NCBI RefSeq assembly: GCF_000213055.1
Contig: NZ_CM001165.1
Span: 620,001-684,000 of the forward strand
Origin: Streptomyces sp. Tu6071
GTDB taxonomy: Bacteria; Actinomycetota; Actinomycetes; Streptomycetales; Streptomycetaceae
Length of the DNA stretch: 64,000 nt
Direction of reading: 5' to 3'
The position numbers and the translations under genes were made by a program. Below the pieces are notes generated by a model. That model saw only the letters and a list, made by a program, of their open reading frames with translations. It did not search any database and was not told where the DNA came from. This document shows, piece by piece, positions 35,323-44,407 of the stretch; the stretch's first letter is position 1, and each line of letters opens with the position of its first letter.

Positions 35323-35680
35323 GCAGCACCTTGCCTTCGTCAGTGGGGGGAGGTGACGGCCGCTCAGGGGCCGCACGTGACAGCATGAAAGGCCATTCAA
35401 TGGATGTGGTCAATACTCCTGACCGCTCGCTTCGGGTGCCGTGTCAATGAAATCCCTGACACCAGAGGGCAGAAAGCGAATTCTCTGCCATGTACGCGGG
35501 AAAGCTAATTCTCTTCCACCTTTCGTCGAGAATGCCGCGACAGCAGAAAAAGGCTTTACCCCAGGACGGCGAAGAGCCGCCGGTCGGCGGGCCTGTCTCG
35601 CCGGGACGCGCCGCCCGCCCGACGAGCGCGCGACCACGCGGGCTCGTGACTGACGGGGCGGGAGAGGACCATTCACTGCA
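35323..35680. other. Gene-free, lower-GC segment between the beta-helix gene and a broken ABC gene
   Basis: 358 bases without a convincing gene. The stretch 35395-35570 is clearly poorer in GC than its surroundings. It holds the promoter side of the beta-helix gene and the point at about 35681 where homology to the sugar-binding protein stops abruptly. An inserted or deleted element is possible, but no inverted repeats of an insertion sequence were seen. Confidence 0.4.
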
Positions 35681-36461
35681 GGGGCCGTTGATCATCATGG
35701 CGGCCTTGCGCGCGGCGAACTGGTCGTTGGCATCGCTCTGCGCCCAGGTGACGGCCGACTTCGGCGTGAGGCCCTGCTCGACGAGTCCGGAGGCGAGGTC
35801 GAGGGCCGCGACGGAGGGCGCGGAGTCGAGCGTGTCGAGGTCGCCGCCGCGCGACCACAGGAAGGGCAGGAACTGCCAGGCGCCCTCGCCGTCGTTGTCG
35901 GCGGACATCGCGAAGCCGTAGCGGTCGCCCTTCGTGAGCTTCTTCGCCGCGGCGGTCAGTTCAGCCCAGGTGCGGGGCGGTTCGACGCACGCGGCGGCGA
36001 GCAGGTCCTTGTTGTAGAAGAGTGCGACCGAGTTCACGCCGGGGGCGAGGCCGTAGACCTTCTTCTCGTACGTGCCCGCCGACAGGATCGAGGTAGTAGT
36101 TGTCGAGGTCGACCCCCGCGCTGCTCAGCTCGGCGAGCGCGCCGGTCTCCGCGATCTGTGGGAGGGCCGGGTTGTCCAGCACGAGCAGGTCGGGGAGCGG
36201 GTGCGAGGAGAACTGCTGGAGCACCTTCGGCATGAGCTGCGGGTTGGCGACGCTCTGGTGCTCGACCTTGACGCCGGTCGTCCGGCCGCACGTCCTGAGG
36301 AGATCTTCCGCGGCGCCGCGCTGGGGTTCGGCGGTGAAGTAGTCCATCGCCTCGACGGTGACCGGTCCGCCGGAGGAGCTGTCGGACGAGGTGCCGCATC
36401 CGGCCGCGAGGAGCGCGACGGCCGTGGCGAGGAAGAGGGCCTGTCGGCGGGACACTCCCAC
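35681..36461 (-). pseudogene. Sugar ABC transporter substrate-binding lipoprotein, frameshifted and truncated
   Basis: The N-terminus has a lipobox (ATAVALLAAGCGTSSDSSSG) and solute-binding features (DYFTAEPQRGAAEDLL, LLVLDNPALPQIAETGAL). At about 36090 the frame slips; the next frame continues normally (GLAPGVNSVALFYNKDLLAA, RYGFAMSADNDGEGAWQFL, FAARKAAMMINGP). Similarity ends at INGP near 35681. About 240 of the usual 410-430 residues remain, so it is non-functional even if the frameshift were an error. With the permease remnant near 28.9 kb, it shows loss of more than one sugar importer. Confidence 0.85.
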
Positions 36462-36694
36462 GAACTCCTCAAACGCCGAACGGCCGCCTCGTCCCCGTCA
36501 CGTGACCCCGGAAAGGCGTTCCCCGCCGGGATCTCCGTGGCCGCGACCTGATCCCCGAACTCCGCCGACGCTTCCCCTCCCCCGTTACACCACCCCGTCC
36601 CTTCTCGTGGCTCTTTTGCCTCAACTTCCCCTGTATTCGCGGCAATCAGGCGTTCGGGTGGTACCGGCTACGCCCTCTTCCTATCCTTCGGATC

Positions 36695-37759
36695 ATGACC
36701 ATCGCCACAGAGCCGATCGGCAGCCTTCCTCGTTCCGCGACCCTCAGGGACGCCCTCACCGCACACGCGCAGGGGACCCTGGACGACGCGGACCTCGCCA
36801 AGGAGCAGGAGCAAGCAGTCGCGGACACCCTGGCCCGGCTGGAGGGGGTCGGCAGCCCTGTCCTCGTGGACGGCGAACAGTCCAAGCCGAGCTTCGCCAC
36901 CTACCCCGTGACCGGCCTCGACACCCTCTCCCCGGACGGCGCCGTCATCCCCTTCGCCGACGGGCACACCCGGCAGCTCCCCAGCATCACGCAAGGGCCC
37001 TTCCGCTACCAGGTGCGGGCCGAGACCTTCCTGCGCGCCGCGCGGCGGCTCACGGACCGCCCCCTCAAGCAGGCGGTCATCGCGCCCTCCGCGCTCAGCC
37101 TGCTCTACCCCGCCACGCCCATCGAGGGCTACCCCCGCGAGGAGTTCCTGCGCGACGTCGCCGACGAGGCCGAGGCAGACATCCGCGGCTGCCTGGACGC
37201 GGGGGCACACGTCGTCCAGCTCGACTTCACCGAAGGGCGGCTCTCCCTCAAGCTCGACCCCAGCGGCGGAGTCCTCGACGACTTCATCGCCCTCAACAAC
37301 GAGGTCCTGGGACGCTTCAGCCCCGAGGAACGCGCCCGCATCGGCGTGCACACGTGCCCCGGAGGCGACCAGGACTCCACGCACAGTCTCGACATCGACT
37401 ACGCCGGACTCCTGCCCAAGCTCTTCCAGCTGAAAGCGGGCAACTTCTACCTCGAACTGGCCGCTGAAGCGGACCCCGAGCGGGTCCTGAGCATCGTCCG
37501 CGACCACCTGCCCGCCACCGCCCGCGTCTTCGTCGGGGTGACCGACCCGATCGATCCCGCCGTCGAGACCCCCGAGCAGGTACGCGACCGGGTCCTGCTC
37601 GCCGCCCGCTACATCCCGGTGGAGCAGTTGGGAACGTGTGACGACTGCGGCTTCGCCCCGTTCGCCGACGACTCCTCCACCAGCCGCGACGTGGCCTTCG
37701 CCAAGATCGACGCCCGTGTCCGGGGCACCGCGCTGGCCGCGGAGGCGCTCGGCCTCTGA
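36695..37759 (+). CDS. Cobalamin-independent methionine synthase-like (MetE core) methyltransferase
   Basis: 354-residue TIM-barrel protein of the MetE C-terminal family; full MetE is about 760 residues, so this is the short, archaeal-like form. It shows EPIGSLPRSATLRDAL at the N-terminus, the pocket VDGEQSKPSFATYPV, QLDFTEGRLSLKLDP, and zinc ligands in GVHTCPGGD (His, Cys) and CDDCGFAPF near the C-terminus. It would transfer a methyl group to a thiol; the donor is unknown for short forms. A TATCCT element lies 10-15 bases before the ATG, hinting at a near-leaderless transcript. Two strong hairpins follow. Confidence 0.87.
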   Translation: MTIATEPIGSLPRSATLRDALTAHAQGTLDDADLAKEQEQAVADTLARLEGVGSPVLVDGEQSKPSFATYPVTGLDTLSPDGAVIPFADGHTRQLPSITQGPFRYQVRAETFLRAARRLTDRPLKQAVIAPSALSLLYPATPIEGYPREEFLRDVADEAEADIRGCLDAGAHVVQLDFTEGRLSLKLDPSGGVLDDFIALNNEVLGRFSPEERARIGVHTCPGGDQDSTHSLDIDYAGLLPKLFQLKAGNFYLELAAEADPERVLSIVRDHLPATARVFVGVTDPIDPAVETPEQVRDRVLLAARYIPVEQLGTCDDCGFAPFADDSSTSRDVAFAKIDARVRGTALAAEALGL

Positions 37760-37785
37760 CCCCGGCTCCCCTCCGCGCCCCCGGC

Positions 37786-37849
37786 GGCCCGGCCCGGCCT
37801 CGTCGGGCCGGGCCGCCGGGCGGCCTTCTCGGAAAAGGCCGCCCGGCGG
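37786..37849 (+). terminator. Two consecutive terminator hairpins after the MetE-like gene
   Basis: GGCCCGGCCC (37786-37795) pairs with 37805-37814, and CCGCCGGGCGGCCTT (37813-37827) pairs exactly with 37835-37849 across a 7-base loop. The second is a perfect 15-bp stem. The two overlap by 2 bases, so they may be alternatives. Confidence 0.75.
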
Positions 37850-37929
37850 CGAAGACCGTTCACGGCGGAGGGCACGTGGGCAGACTGCGAGGACGAGGAA
37901 CTCCCACCACTACGAGGAGAGGCATTCCC

Positions 37930-38478
37930 ATGCCGCGGATTCCCGTCCACACCATCGAGACCGCGCCCGAAGGCGGCGGAGAGATTCTGCGCCGCCTGGA
38001 GAAGCGCTTCGGGCGCGTGCTCAACATCCACGGAGGGATGGCCCATTCGCCCGTGGTTCTGGAGACCTACGCGGCGATCACCGGAGCCGTCGCGGAACAC
38101 GGGACCTTCGACGCCCGCACACGGGAGGCGATCGCCCTCGCCGTGGGCGCGGTCGACGCGTGCGCGTACTGCCAGGCGGCGCACACGGTGTCGGCGAAGG
38201 CGGCGGGCTTCACGCCGGAGGAGACCGTGGCGATACGCCGGGGGGTACCCGGGGACGACGCCAGGCTCGAAGCGCTCGTCCAGGTCGCGCGGGAGATCGC
38301 CGGCGAGGTGGGCGAAGCGTCGGACGCCTCGTGGGACGCGGCCGTGGCACAGGGGTGGACCGACACCGAGCTGGCCGAGCTCTTCGTCCATGTGGCCGTG
38401 AACCTCTACACCAATTACTTCAACCACTACGCCCGCACCGAGATCGACGTCCCCGCCGCTCCCGGCATCGACGGCTGA
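37930..38478 (+). CDS. AhpD/carboxymuconolactone decarboxylase-like protein
   Basis: 182-residue all-helical protein of the CMD/AhpD fold. The redox motif reads VDACAYCQAAHT, a CxxC followed by His, as in alkylhydroperoxidase AhpD. Helices PVVLETYAAITGAVAEHG and WTDTELAELFVHVAVNLYTN complete the fold. GAGGAG lies upstream of the ATG at 37930; an in-frame GTG at 37876 is less likely. It may be a thiol peroxidase or reductase partner. The partner gene is not next to it. Confidence 0.87.
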   Translation: MPRIPVHTIETAPEGGGEILRRLEKRFGRVLNIHGGMAHSPVVLETYAAITGAVAEHGTFDARTREAIALAVGAVDACAYCQAAHTVSAKAAGFTPEETVAIRRGVPGDDARLEALVQVAREIAGEVGEASDASWDAAVAQGWTDTELAELFVHVAVNLYTNYFNHYARTEIDVPAAPGIDG

Positions 38479-38766
38479 CGGTCCGCCTCCACGACCCCGG
38501 ACGGACTCCGGCGAACCCCGCGACGCCCCTGTCGGTGACCCGCTCTTTTCAGCCTCCAAGGCGGCTCACCGATGGGGGCTTCTTCTTCGGTGCCTTGCGG
38601 TATCGTCGGCGCCACGATCGTGCACGACCCTGTCCAGGCATCGTCATTCCAGCTCAATTTCATTCAGCATGAGCACAGTTGATGTCTGGTCAGGGAACTT
38701 CCAGTCAGTGGGGACAATGACGGGGAGCGCACGGCGGGGCGCTCCCCGGGTCAGCGGGGAGGCTTC
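38479..38766 (+). promoter_or_regulatory. Upstream region of the FAD / PEP-utilising-like gene pair
   Basis: 288 bases without a gene. The part at 38640-38725 is notably AT-richer than the flanks and is the likely promoter of the two-gene operon. GGGGAGG lies just before the ATG. No regulator is encoded next to it. Confidence 0.35.
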
Positions 38767-40668
38767 ATGGGCAAGACGGGTGTGCGCCCGAGGGTGCTGG
38801 TCGTAGGGGCGGGCCTGGCCGGTACGGCGACCGCGATACGGCTGCTCCATTTCGCGAGAAGACCGCTGGAGGTCGTCCTCCTGGAGCGGCGGGCCGACTA
38901 CCGCTCGGCCGGTGTCGCCTACCACCGCGACGGCAATCCCTGGGACCACGTCTTCAACATCCAGGCCGGGCGGATGTCGGTGTTCCGCGAGGACGTCCTC
39001 GACTTCATCAACTGGGCCAACCAGGAGGCCGACCGCCGGGACTGGCCCCCACGCTGGGCCTCGTGGAAGTTCACCGAGCAGGGACCCGCACCGCGCCGCA
39101 TCTTCCAGGACTACCTCGACGACCGGCTGGCCGAGGCCGCGCGGGAAGCCTGCCCCGGAGTCGTCCTCGTGGAAGCGGACGGCGAGGCACTCGAAACCCG
39201 GCCCGGCGACCGCGGCTTCGAGGTCACCGTCAGGGGCCTCACCTCGTACAAGACCGAAGAGCCGCGCCCCGGCCCGCTCGCGGACACGCGGGTACTCGCA
39301 GCGGACCATGTCGTTCTCGCCACCGGCCTCGAACTCAAGGAACCTCCTTTCGCGGCACGCGTCGCCGGGCACCCCGCCTTCGTCCGCGACCCGTACTCCG
39401 CGTCCGCCGTCCGCACCCTCGCCCAGCTCCCGCCCGACGCCTCCGTGGCCATCGTCGGCTCCGTGCTGAGCGCGTACGACTCGGCAGGGCTGCTGCTGCG
39501 CAACGGACACGTCGGCCGTATCCGTCTGATCTCCGGGTCGGGGACGATCTTCCGCACCTACCCCGGCACCCACGAACACGGAGTGCTGCGACTGCCGCGC
39601 CCCGGCCTCCTGATGGAGCCCTACCGCGACCGCGAGGAGTTCCTCGACCGCCTCGGGACCGCCTGGCAGGAGGCCCGCCAGGCCGTCCAGGACCGGCATC
39701 CCGGCATCGACCCCGTGGTCGTCTCCGAACGCGTCGCCAAAGCCTGGGAGCCGTACCTCCCGGAGGCCATCGCGCGCATCCCGACCGACGACCTGCGCGG
39801 TCTGCTCGACGAGTTCGCCACCGGCCTCGCCGCCCTGCGCGTCGGGGCGGTGGAGTACACGATGGGGATCATCGAGCAAGCGATGCGGCCCCAGGACGGG
39901 CGCGTGGAGCTGCTTGTCGGCCGGGTGCGGGAGATCACCCCCACGGAGTCCGGGCGGCTGACGGTCACCGTCGCCGGGCGGCACGGGCGGCACAGCCTCG
40001 AAGCCGACCTCGTGGTGTCCAACTTCGGCAGGGAGTTCGACTACGCCAAGGTCGAGCAGCCGCTCTGGCGCGACCTGCTCCGGAAGGGCATCGCGGTCCC
40101 CCACGCGCGCACCGGGCGCGGTGTGGAGGTCGACGAGTGCGGAACGCTGCTGAGTGCCGACGGCACCCCGGCCGGGCCGATCTCCACCGTCGGAGTACCG
40201 AGAGAGGGGGACGAGATCGTCCGGCACGGCCGGACCGGCGCGTTCGCGTTCAACCTCGCGGCCATCAAGAACCAGTCCGTCTCCGTCGCCGCCCATGTCG
40301 TCGAACAGCTTGAGCTGCGAAGGGACGGCTTCGACGACCTCGCCGCACGACACCCCCATTACCGGAGCTACGTCAGCAATCCGGAGGAAGCGGTCAGGGA
40401 GGCGCTGGAGGAGTCTGTGGAACTGGAGGTACGGAGGCTGGCCGCCCGCGAACGAAGGAGGAGGGAAGCGCTGGAGTCCCGCCTGAACGCCCGCATTCGC
40501 TCCATGGGCGGCCTCCCCGTCCTTCCGGCGGACGTCCCCCGTGATGAACGCCTGATGAGGGCCGTCGTCAACCGGGTCGCCGTGGAACGGCTCAACGACG
40601 TCTCCGTGACACCACGGCAACTACGTCGACAACTGGGGTTGGAGAACGACGAACATGTGGAGGACTAG
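38767..40668 (+). CDS. FAD/NAD(P)-binding oxidoreductase-like protein (NAD_binding_9 type)
   Basis: 633-residue flavoprotein. The FAD motif VLVVGAGLAGTATAIRLL opens the protein; GVAYHRDGNPWDHVFNIQAG followed by RMSVF matches NAD_binding_9 proteins. ADHVVLATGLEL and VAIVGSVLSAYDSAGLLL are the ATG and second nucleotide motifs, and GAFAFNLAAIKNQSVSVAAH is near the end of the domain. The final 110 residues are a charged helical tail rich in Arg/Glu (ELEVRRLAARERRRREALE), probably a coiled coil. The stop TAG is directly followed by the GTG of the next gene. The reaction is unknown; the coupling suggests both proteins serve one pathway. Confidence 0.82.
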   Translation: MGKTGVRPRVLVVGAGLAGTATAIRLLHFARRPLEVVLLERRADYRSAGVAYHRDGNPWDHVFNIQAGRMSVFREDVLDFINWANQEADRRDWPPRWASWKFTEQGPAPRRIFQDYLDDRLAEAAREACPGVVLVEADGEALETRPGDRGFEVTVRGLTSYKTEEPRPGPLADTRVLAADHVVLATGLELKEPPFAARVAGHPAFVRDPYSASAVRTLAQLPPDASVAIVGSVLSAYDSAGLLLRNGHVGRIRLISGSGTIFRTYPGTHEHGVLRLPRPGLLMEPYRDREEFLDRLGTAWQEARQAVQDRHPGIDPVVVSERVAKAWEPYLPEAIARIPTDDLRGLLDEFATGLAALRVGAVEYTMGIIEQAMRPQDGRVELLVGRVREITPTESGRLTVTVAGRHGRHSLEADLVVSNFGREFDYAKVEQPLWRDLLRKGIAVPHARTGRGVEVDECGTLLSADGTPAGPISTVGVPREGDEIVRHGRTGAFAFNLAAIKNQSVSVAAHVVEQLELRRDGFDDLAARHPHYRSYVSNPEEAVREALEESVELEVRRLAARERRRREALESRLNARIRSMGGLPVLPADVPRDERLMRAVVNRVAVERLNDVSVTPRQLRRQLGLENDEHVED

Positions 40669-41901
40669 GTGAACGGGACCGGACGACGCATCCGGGGATC
40701 CCTCCTGGCCGGCGGTACCGAGAGTGTGCTCCGGGGCACCTGCAACCGCACGCGCAGCCCGCGTGAGGGGACCATCCTGATAGCGCCCTCCCTGGAAGCC
40801 GGGCTGTACGACGCCATCGTGGCCGCGCGGGCGGTGGTGTGCGGCTCCGGCGGCATGACCGGCCACATGCAGTCCCTCTGCCGCGGCAGAGGGATACCGG
40901 TCCTCCGCGTCGAGGAGGAGGACCTCGCCGATCTCGTCGGCGAGGTGACGCTCTACCTGGAGAGCGCGTCCATCGTCGTCGGGTCCCGGCCCTCCCCACC
41001 GCCCGGGTCCGGCAAGCCCGCGCTGGACGCCGTCGGCTCGGCGTGCGCGGTCATCGCGGACCTGCAGGACATCACGACCATCAACGCCTGCGGGCCCGAC
41101 GCCGCCCGCGTCGAGTCCTTCTTCATCCGGGAGGAGTTCCTCTGCCTCGCCCTGGGGCTGAGCCCGCTCGACGCCATGGCCGGCGGAGCCGCGGACATCG
41201 CGGCCTACGGACGGGCCATCGGGGAACGGCTCCGCAGTTTCGTCGGAGCGCTCCTGCCCGGCCAGCGGCTCGTCCTGCGCATGCTCGACCTGCGCTCGGA
41301 CCACGCGGCCGACGTCACCGCGACCGCCCCCGTCGCGGTCGAGCCGAACCCGGAGATGGGCCTGCACGGCGCGCGCTGGCTCCTCGGCTCCGCTGGCTAC
41401 CGCGAAGCCCTCCACGCGGTGCTGGCCACCCTGCGTGAACACCTCGGCGAGGAGGCGGACCGGGTGGGGCTGTCGGTGCCGTTCGTCAGCGACGAGACGG
41501 AGTTCGTACAGCTCAGGGACCATCTCGGCCTGCCCGACGGCACCCCCCTGTCCGCCTTCGTCGAGACACCCTCCGCCGTCCACGCCACTACCGCGCTGTG
41601 CCTCGCCGGAGCCAGTGAGCTGTTCGTCGGCCTCAAGGACCTGGTGCAGTTCTATCTCGCCGCCGACCGCGGCAACCACCTGGTCGCCGATTCCTACCGC
41701 ACCCGCCACCCGGCGGTTCTCGACGGCGTACGCCACGTCGTGGAATCCGCCCGCGCGGCGGGCACGCCGGTACGGGTCTTCTCCCTGGCGTCGGACCTCG
41801 ACCACTACCTCGCACACCTGCCGACGCCCGACGGCTACATGATGTGCACCGCCGAACTCCAGCGACTTCTCCTGTCAACCGGCTCCGCACGCACGGGCTG
41901 A
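40669..41901 (+). CDS. PEP-utilising enzyme-like protein lacking the ATP-grasp domain
   Basis: 410-residue protein that starts 1 base after the previous stop, with GGAGG inside the upstream gene. Residues 30-85 resemble the phosphohistidine swivel domain: GTILIAPSLEAGLYDAIVAA, then GMTGHMQSLCRGRGIPVLRV with a His where the phospho-His lies. Residues 115-400 resemble the PEP-binding barrel: ARVESFFIREEFLCLALG, PNPEMGLHGARWLLG, VSDETEFVQLRDHLG, VETPSAVHATTA, VGLKDLVQFYLAADRGNH. The ATP-grasp half of PEP synthase/PPDK is absent. The catalytic Cys region near the C-terminus reads VFSLASDLDH, without Cys. Function is open: a phosphotransfer module or an inactive derivative. Its partner is the coupled flavoprotein. 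Confidence 0.72.
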   Translation: MNGTGRRIRGSLLAGGTESVLRGTCNRTRSPREGTILIAPSLEAGLYDAIVAARAVVCGSGGMTGHMQSLCRGRGIPVLRVEEEDLADLVGEVTLYLESASIVVGSRPSPPPGSGKPALDAVGSACAVIADLQDITTINACGPDAARVESFFIREEFLCLALGLSPLDAMAGGAADIAAYGRAIGERLRSFVGALLPGQRLVLRMLDLRSDHAADVTATAPVAVEPNPEMGLHGARWLLGSAGYREALHAVLATLREHLGEEADRVGLSVPFVSDETEFVQLRDHLGLPDGTPLSAFVETPSAVHATTALCLAGASELFVGLKDLVQFYLAADRGNHLVADSYRTRHPAVLDGVRHVVESARAAGTPVRVFSLASDLDHYLAHLPTPDGYMMCTAELQRLLLSTGSARTG

Positions 41902-42140
41902 CACGGCAGCGGAGTGCCGCCGGGGACGGGGCGGCGGGGCCCCGAGCAGCCGACAGGTCACGGGATTCCCGCCGCTCCTCGGTCCGAAGTCGCGTCGGCG
42001 TGGGTCTGCTTCCGGTGGGACGGTCCCCCGCCTTTTGCCGCGTCGTCGGGGGCGTCTTGAGCGCACGCCGCCGCGGAATGCGCCGGATGCCACCGCTCCG
42101 CCGCCGGACCGCGCCGGCCACCGATCCTCTCCGCACAGCC
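41902..42140. other. Gene-free gap
   Basis: 239 bases after the PEP-utilising-like gene with no coding signal on either strand that I can support and no obvious repeat. Confidence 0.4.
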
Positions 42141-42175
42141 GGAAGCGCCCGGAGCCTTGTGCTCCGGGCGCTTCC
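42141..42175. terminator. Bidirectional terminator hairpin
   Basis: GGAAGCGCCCGGAG (42141-42154) and its exact complement at 42162-42175 form a perfect 14-bp stem with a 7-base loop, between two convergent genes. It should stop transcription from both sides. Confidence 0.8.
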
Positions 42176-42203
42176 TCGTACTCCCGCTGGGGAGCGCGAC
42201 GCG

Positions 42204-44123
42204 TCAGCAGGCCGGAGTCGCCGTGACGTCCGCCGAATTGACGTAGATGGTGCGGTGGTTGAACTGGACCTGGTAGTACGTGCGGCTGCCCGTGACCACC
42301 TCGCCGCCCGACGTGAAGTAGTCGTCGGCCGGGGTCGGCGGCTGGTCGGCCACGTACGCCTGGCCGACCGGAATGCCGTAGTTCGCCGCCGTGAGCGGCT
42401 TCTGCGTCGACGGGGAGAGGCCCGCCGGGTACTCGGACGCCTCCGGGTACGCCTGACCGTAGACCGGAGCGGCCGTGGTGCCACGGGCCTTGATGACCTT
42501 CACGCCCTTGGCCGGGATCGTGTTCCTGCCGCCCGGGTTGTGGATCCAGCCTTTCTGGCCGCCGTACCAGATCGCCGTCCAGTCGCCCTCGCGGCCCGCG
42601 ACCACGAACTGCTGGCCGGCCTGGACGCGGTCGCTCCAGTCGCTGATCGCGTCCGTGCCCGCCTGGTCACCGGGGTGGACGACCGGGTCGAGGAAGAGCG
42701 GCGCGTCGGCGGCCGGAGCGGTGCGCACGAAGAGGGAGTTGGAGGGCTGCGGCACCTTCGCGCACGCCGGAGTGGCGCCCGAGGGGTCGTCCGCCGGGCA
42801 CACCGTGTACGTCTGCTCCGCGCTCGTGCCGAACTGCGGCGCGATCGTCACCACGGAGCCGGCCTTGCCGACGCCGCGCGTACCCGCGTCGGTCGGGGCG
42901 CCGAGGAGCCGCATGAAGCGGTTCCAGTCCCAGGCCGTGCCCTTGTCCCAGTGCTGCGCCGCGAGGTTGGAGTCGAGGGAGCCCGGCACGTTGTCGTGGC
43001 CGAGGACGTGCTGGCGGTCGAGCGGCACGTCGTACCGCTCCGCCAGGTACTTCACCAGCTCGGCGGTCCGCTGGTAGACGGCGTCCGTGTACCAGTCGGC
43101 GCCGCGCGCGGTGAAGCCCGCCTGCTCGATCGAGACCGAGTGCAGGTTGTAGTGGTAGTTCCCGACGGCGAAGGCGAGGTCCTTGTTCGCCATCAGCTGG
43201 GTGGTCGTGCCGTCGGTGTCCATCAGGTAGTGCGCGCCCGAGACCGCGCCCGGCGCGGAGAGCGACTGCTTGGCGCTCGCGAAGGAGCCCTCGGCCGTGT
43301 GCAGGACGATGCGGTCGATCGCGATACCGTTCGCGGGCCGGTCGGAGACCTGGCCGTTGGCGGCGATCGGCACCGGGTCGAACGCGCAGCTCAGCGAGGC
43401 CGGGCACTCCGCGTCCGGAGCCGCCGCCGTCGTGCGGAGCTTGAGCCCGGCCGGCCGCCCGACGGCCGGACGCGCGGACGGGTCCGCCGCGAGCCGCACG
43501 GTGTTGCCGTCGGCCTGCCGCAGGCTCGCCCCGGACCTGATGGTCCGGAAAACGTTGTCAACGTAGCCGCGCGCGGCCTTCTCGTCCTTCAGGCCGCTGT
43601 ACTCGGCCACGGCGCCCGTCCAGTCGGCCGGGTCCTTCGACGCCTCGGCCCTCAGGGACTTCTGGTACGAGGCCAGCAGCGCCGCCGCGCCGTCGAGGTT
43701 CGCGCGGCGGTCCGTCCGGAGCCTGGCGGCCGGGATGCCGGTGAGCTTCGCGGCCTTCCGCAACGTGTGCAGCTCGGGCTTGTCGACCATGGCGGCGAGG
43801 TCCGCGCGTCCCCCGGCCCCCGCGTCACCGTCGACGAGCATGTCCGCCGTCACGTCGGTGAGGTCCGCGAGCCCGTAACCGCCGCTCTCGCTGTACCCCT
43901 TGTGCCACCGCCAGCCCGACTCCTCGTGCGTGACGGCCATCAGTACGGACGTGGGCACGCCGTACGAGGCCGCCGCCGCCGCGAAGTCGGCCTGGAGGCC
44001 CCCGTCGTGAGGGGGTGCGCCCTGTGCCTGGGCCGGAGCGGGCAGGAACGCGAGCGTTCCCGCCGCGACGGCGCCGGCGGCGACGGCCTGGGTGAGCCAC
44101 CGCTTGGACTTCCGTTCGTGCAA
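42204..44123 (-). CDS. Secreted N-acetylmuramoyl-L-alanine amidase (amidase_2)
   Basis: 639-residue secreted peptidoglycan amidase. The TTG at 44123 gives a good signal peptide (LTQAVAAGAVAAGTLAFLPAPAQA); AGAAGG lies just upstream and no ATG is available. An N-terminal helical domain (VLMAVTHEESGWRWHKGYSE) looks lysozyme-like/SLT-like. The zinc amidase core has IDRIVLHTAEGSFASAKQSL, SGAHYLMDTDG, HSVSIEQAGF and HVLGHDNVPG with the second zinc His. The C-terminal 220 residues include SH3-like strands (FVVAGREGDWTAIWYGGQKG). It may remodel the cell wall or lyse other cells. Confidence 0.9.
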   Translation of the reverse strand: MHERKSKRWLTQAVAAGAVAAGTLAFLPAPAQAQGAPPHDGGLQADFAAAAASYGVPTSVLMAVTHEESGWRWHKGYSESGGYGLADLTDVTADMLVDGDAGAGGRADLAAMVDKPELHTLRKAAKLTGIPAARLRTDRRANLDGAAALLASYQKSLRAEASKDPADWTGAVAEYSGLKDEKAARGYVDNVFRTIRSGASLRQADGNTVRLAADPSARPAVGRPAGLKLRTTAAAPDAECPASLSCAFDPVPIAANGQVSDRPANGIAIDRIVLHTAEGSFASAKQSLSAPGAVSGAHYLMDTDGTTTQLMANKDLAFAVGNYHYNLHSVSIEQAGFTARGADWYTDAVYQRTAELVKYLAERYDVPLDRQHVLGHDNVPGSLDSNLAAQHWDKGTAWDWNRFMRLLGAPTDAGTRGVGKAGSVVTIAPQFGTSAEQTYTVCPADDPSGATPACAKVPQPSNSLFVRTAPAADAPLFLDPVVHPGDQAGTDAISDWSDRVQAGQQFVVAGREGDWTAIWYGGQKGWIHNPGGRNTIPAKGVKVIKARGTTAAPVYGQAYPEASEYPAGLSPSTQKPLTAANYGIPVGQAYVADQPPTPADDYFTSGGEVVTGSRTYYQVQFNHRTIYVNSADVTATPAC

Positions 44124-44246
44124 GATCCTTCTCTCCGTCCGAATATGCGCCCTGCCACCGACGACAGGGTGCGGGAGGCATGCGTCGCGGAGGACGCCGT
44201 GTCCCGGGAAACGGTTCCGCGCCGCGCCGGGTTTTTGGATCTTGGT

Positions 44247-44310
44247 CGTCCGTCGTCCCTCGTCCGTCGCCCGTCGCCCGTCGCCGTCGCCGTCGCCGTC
44301 GTCCGGATGA
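44247..44310. repeat. Simple (GTCGCC/GTCC)n repeat
   Basis: A run of imperfect 6- to 7-base units built on CGTCGCC and CGTCGTCC fills this stretch upstream of the amidase gene. It is prone to slippage; no function is visible. Confidence 0.6.
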
Positions 44311-44407
44311 GGGAGGGACGTGGTGCGGAACGGCGGCGAACCCCGTCCCTGGGTGCCGTCCGTCGGCCGTACCTCGCACGCGGGGTGACCGGTCGGCCCG
44401 GCGCCGC

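Noticed and set aside
4..41901. A biosynthetic gene cluster for a secondary metabolite
   Set aside because: The monooxygenase, SDR, P450 and glycosyltransferase genes are scattered in separate units; no synthase (PKS, NRPS, terpene, lanthipeptide) is present.
44247..44310. Possible CRISPR-like repeat
   Set aside because: Units are 6-7 bases and contiguous without spacers; it is a simple sequence repeat.
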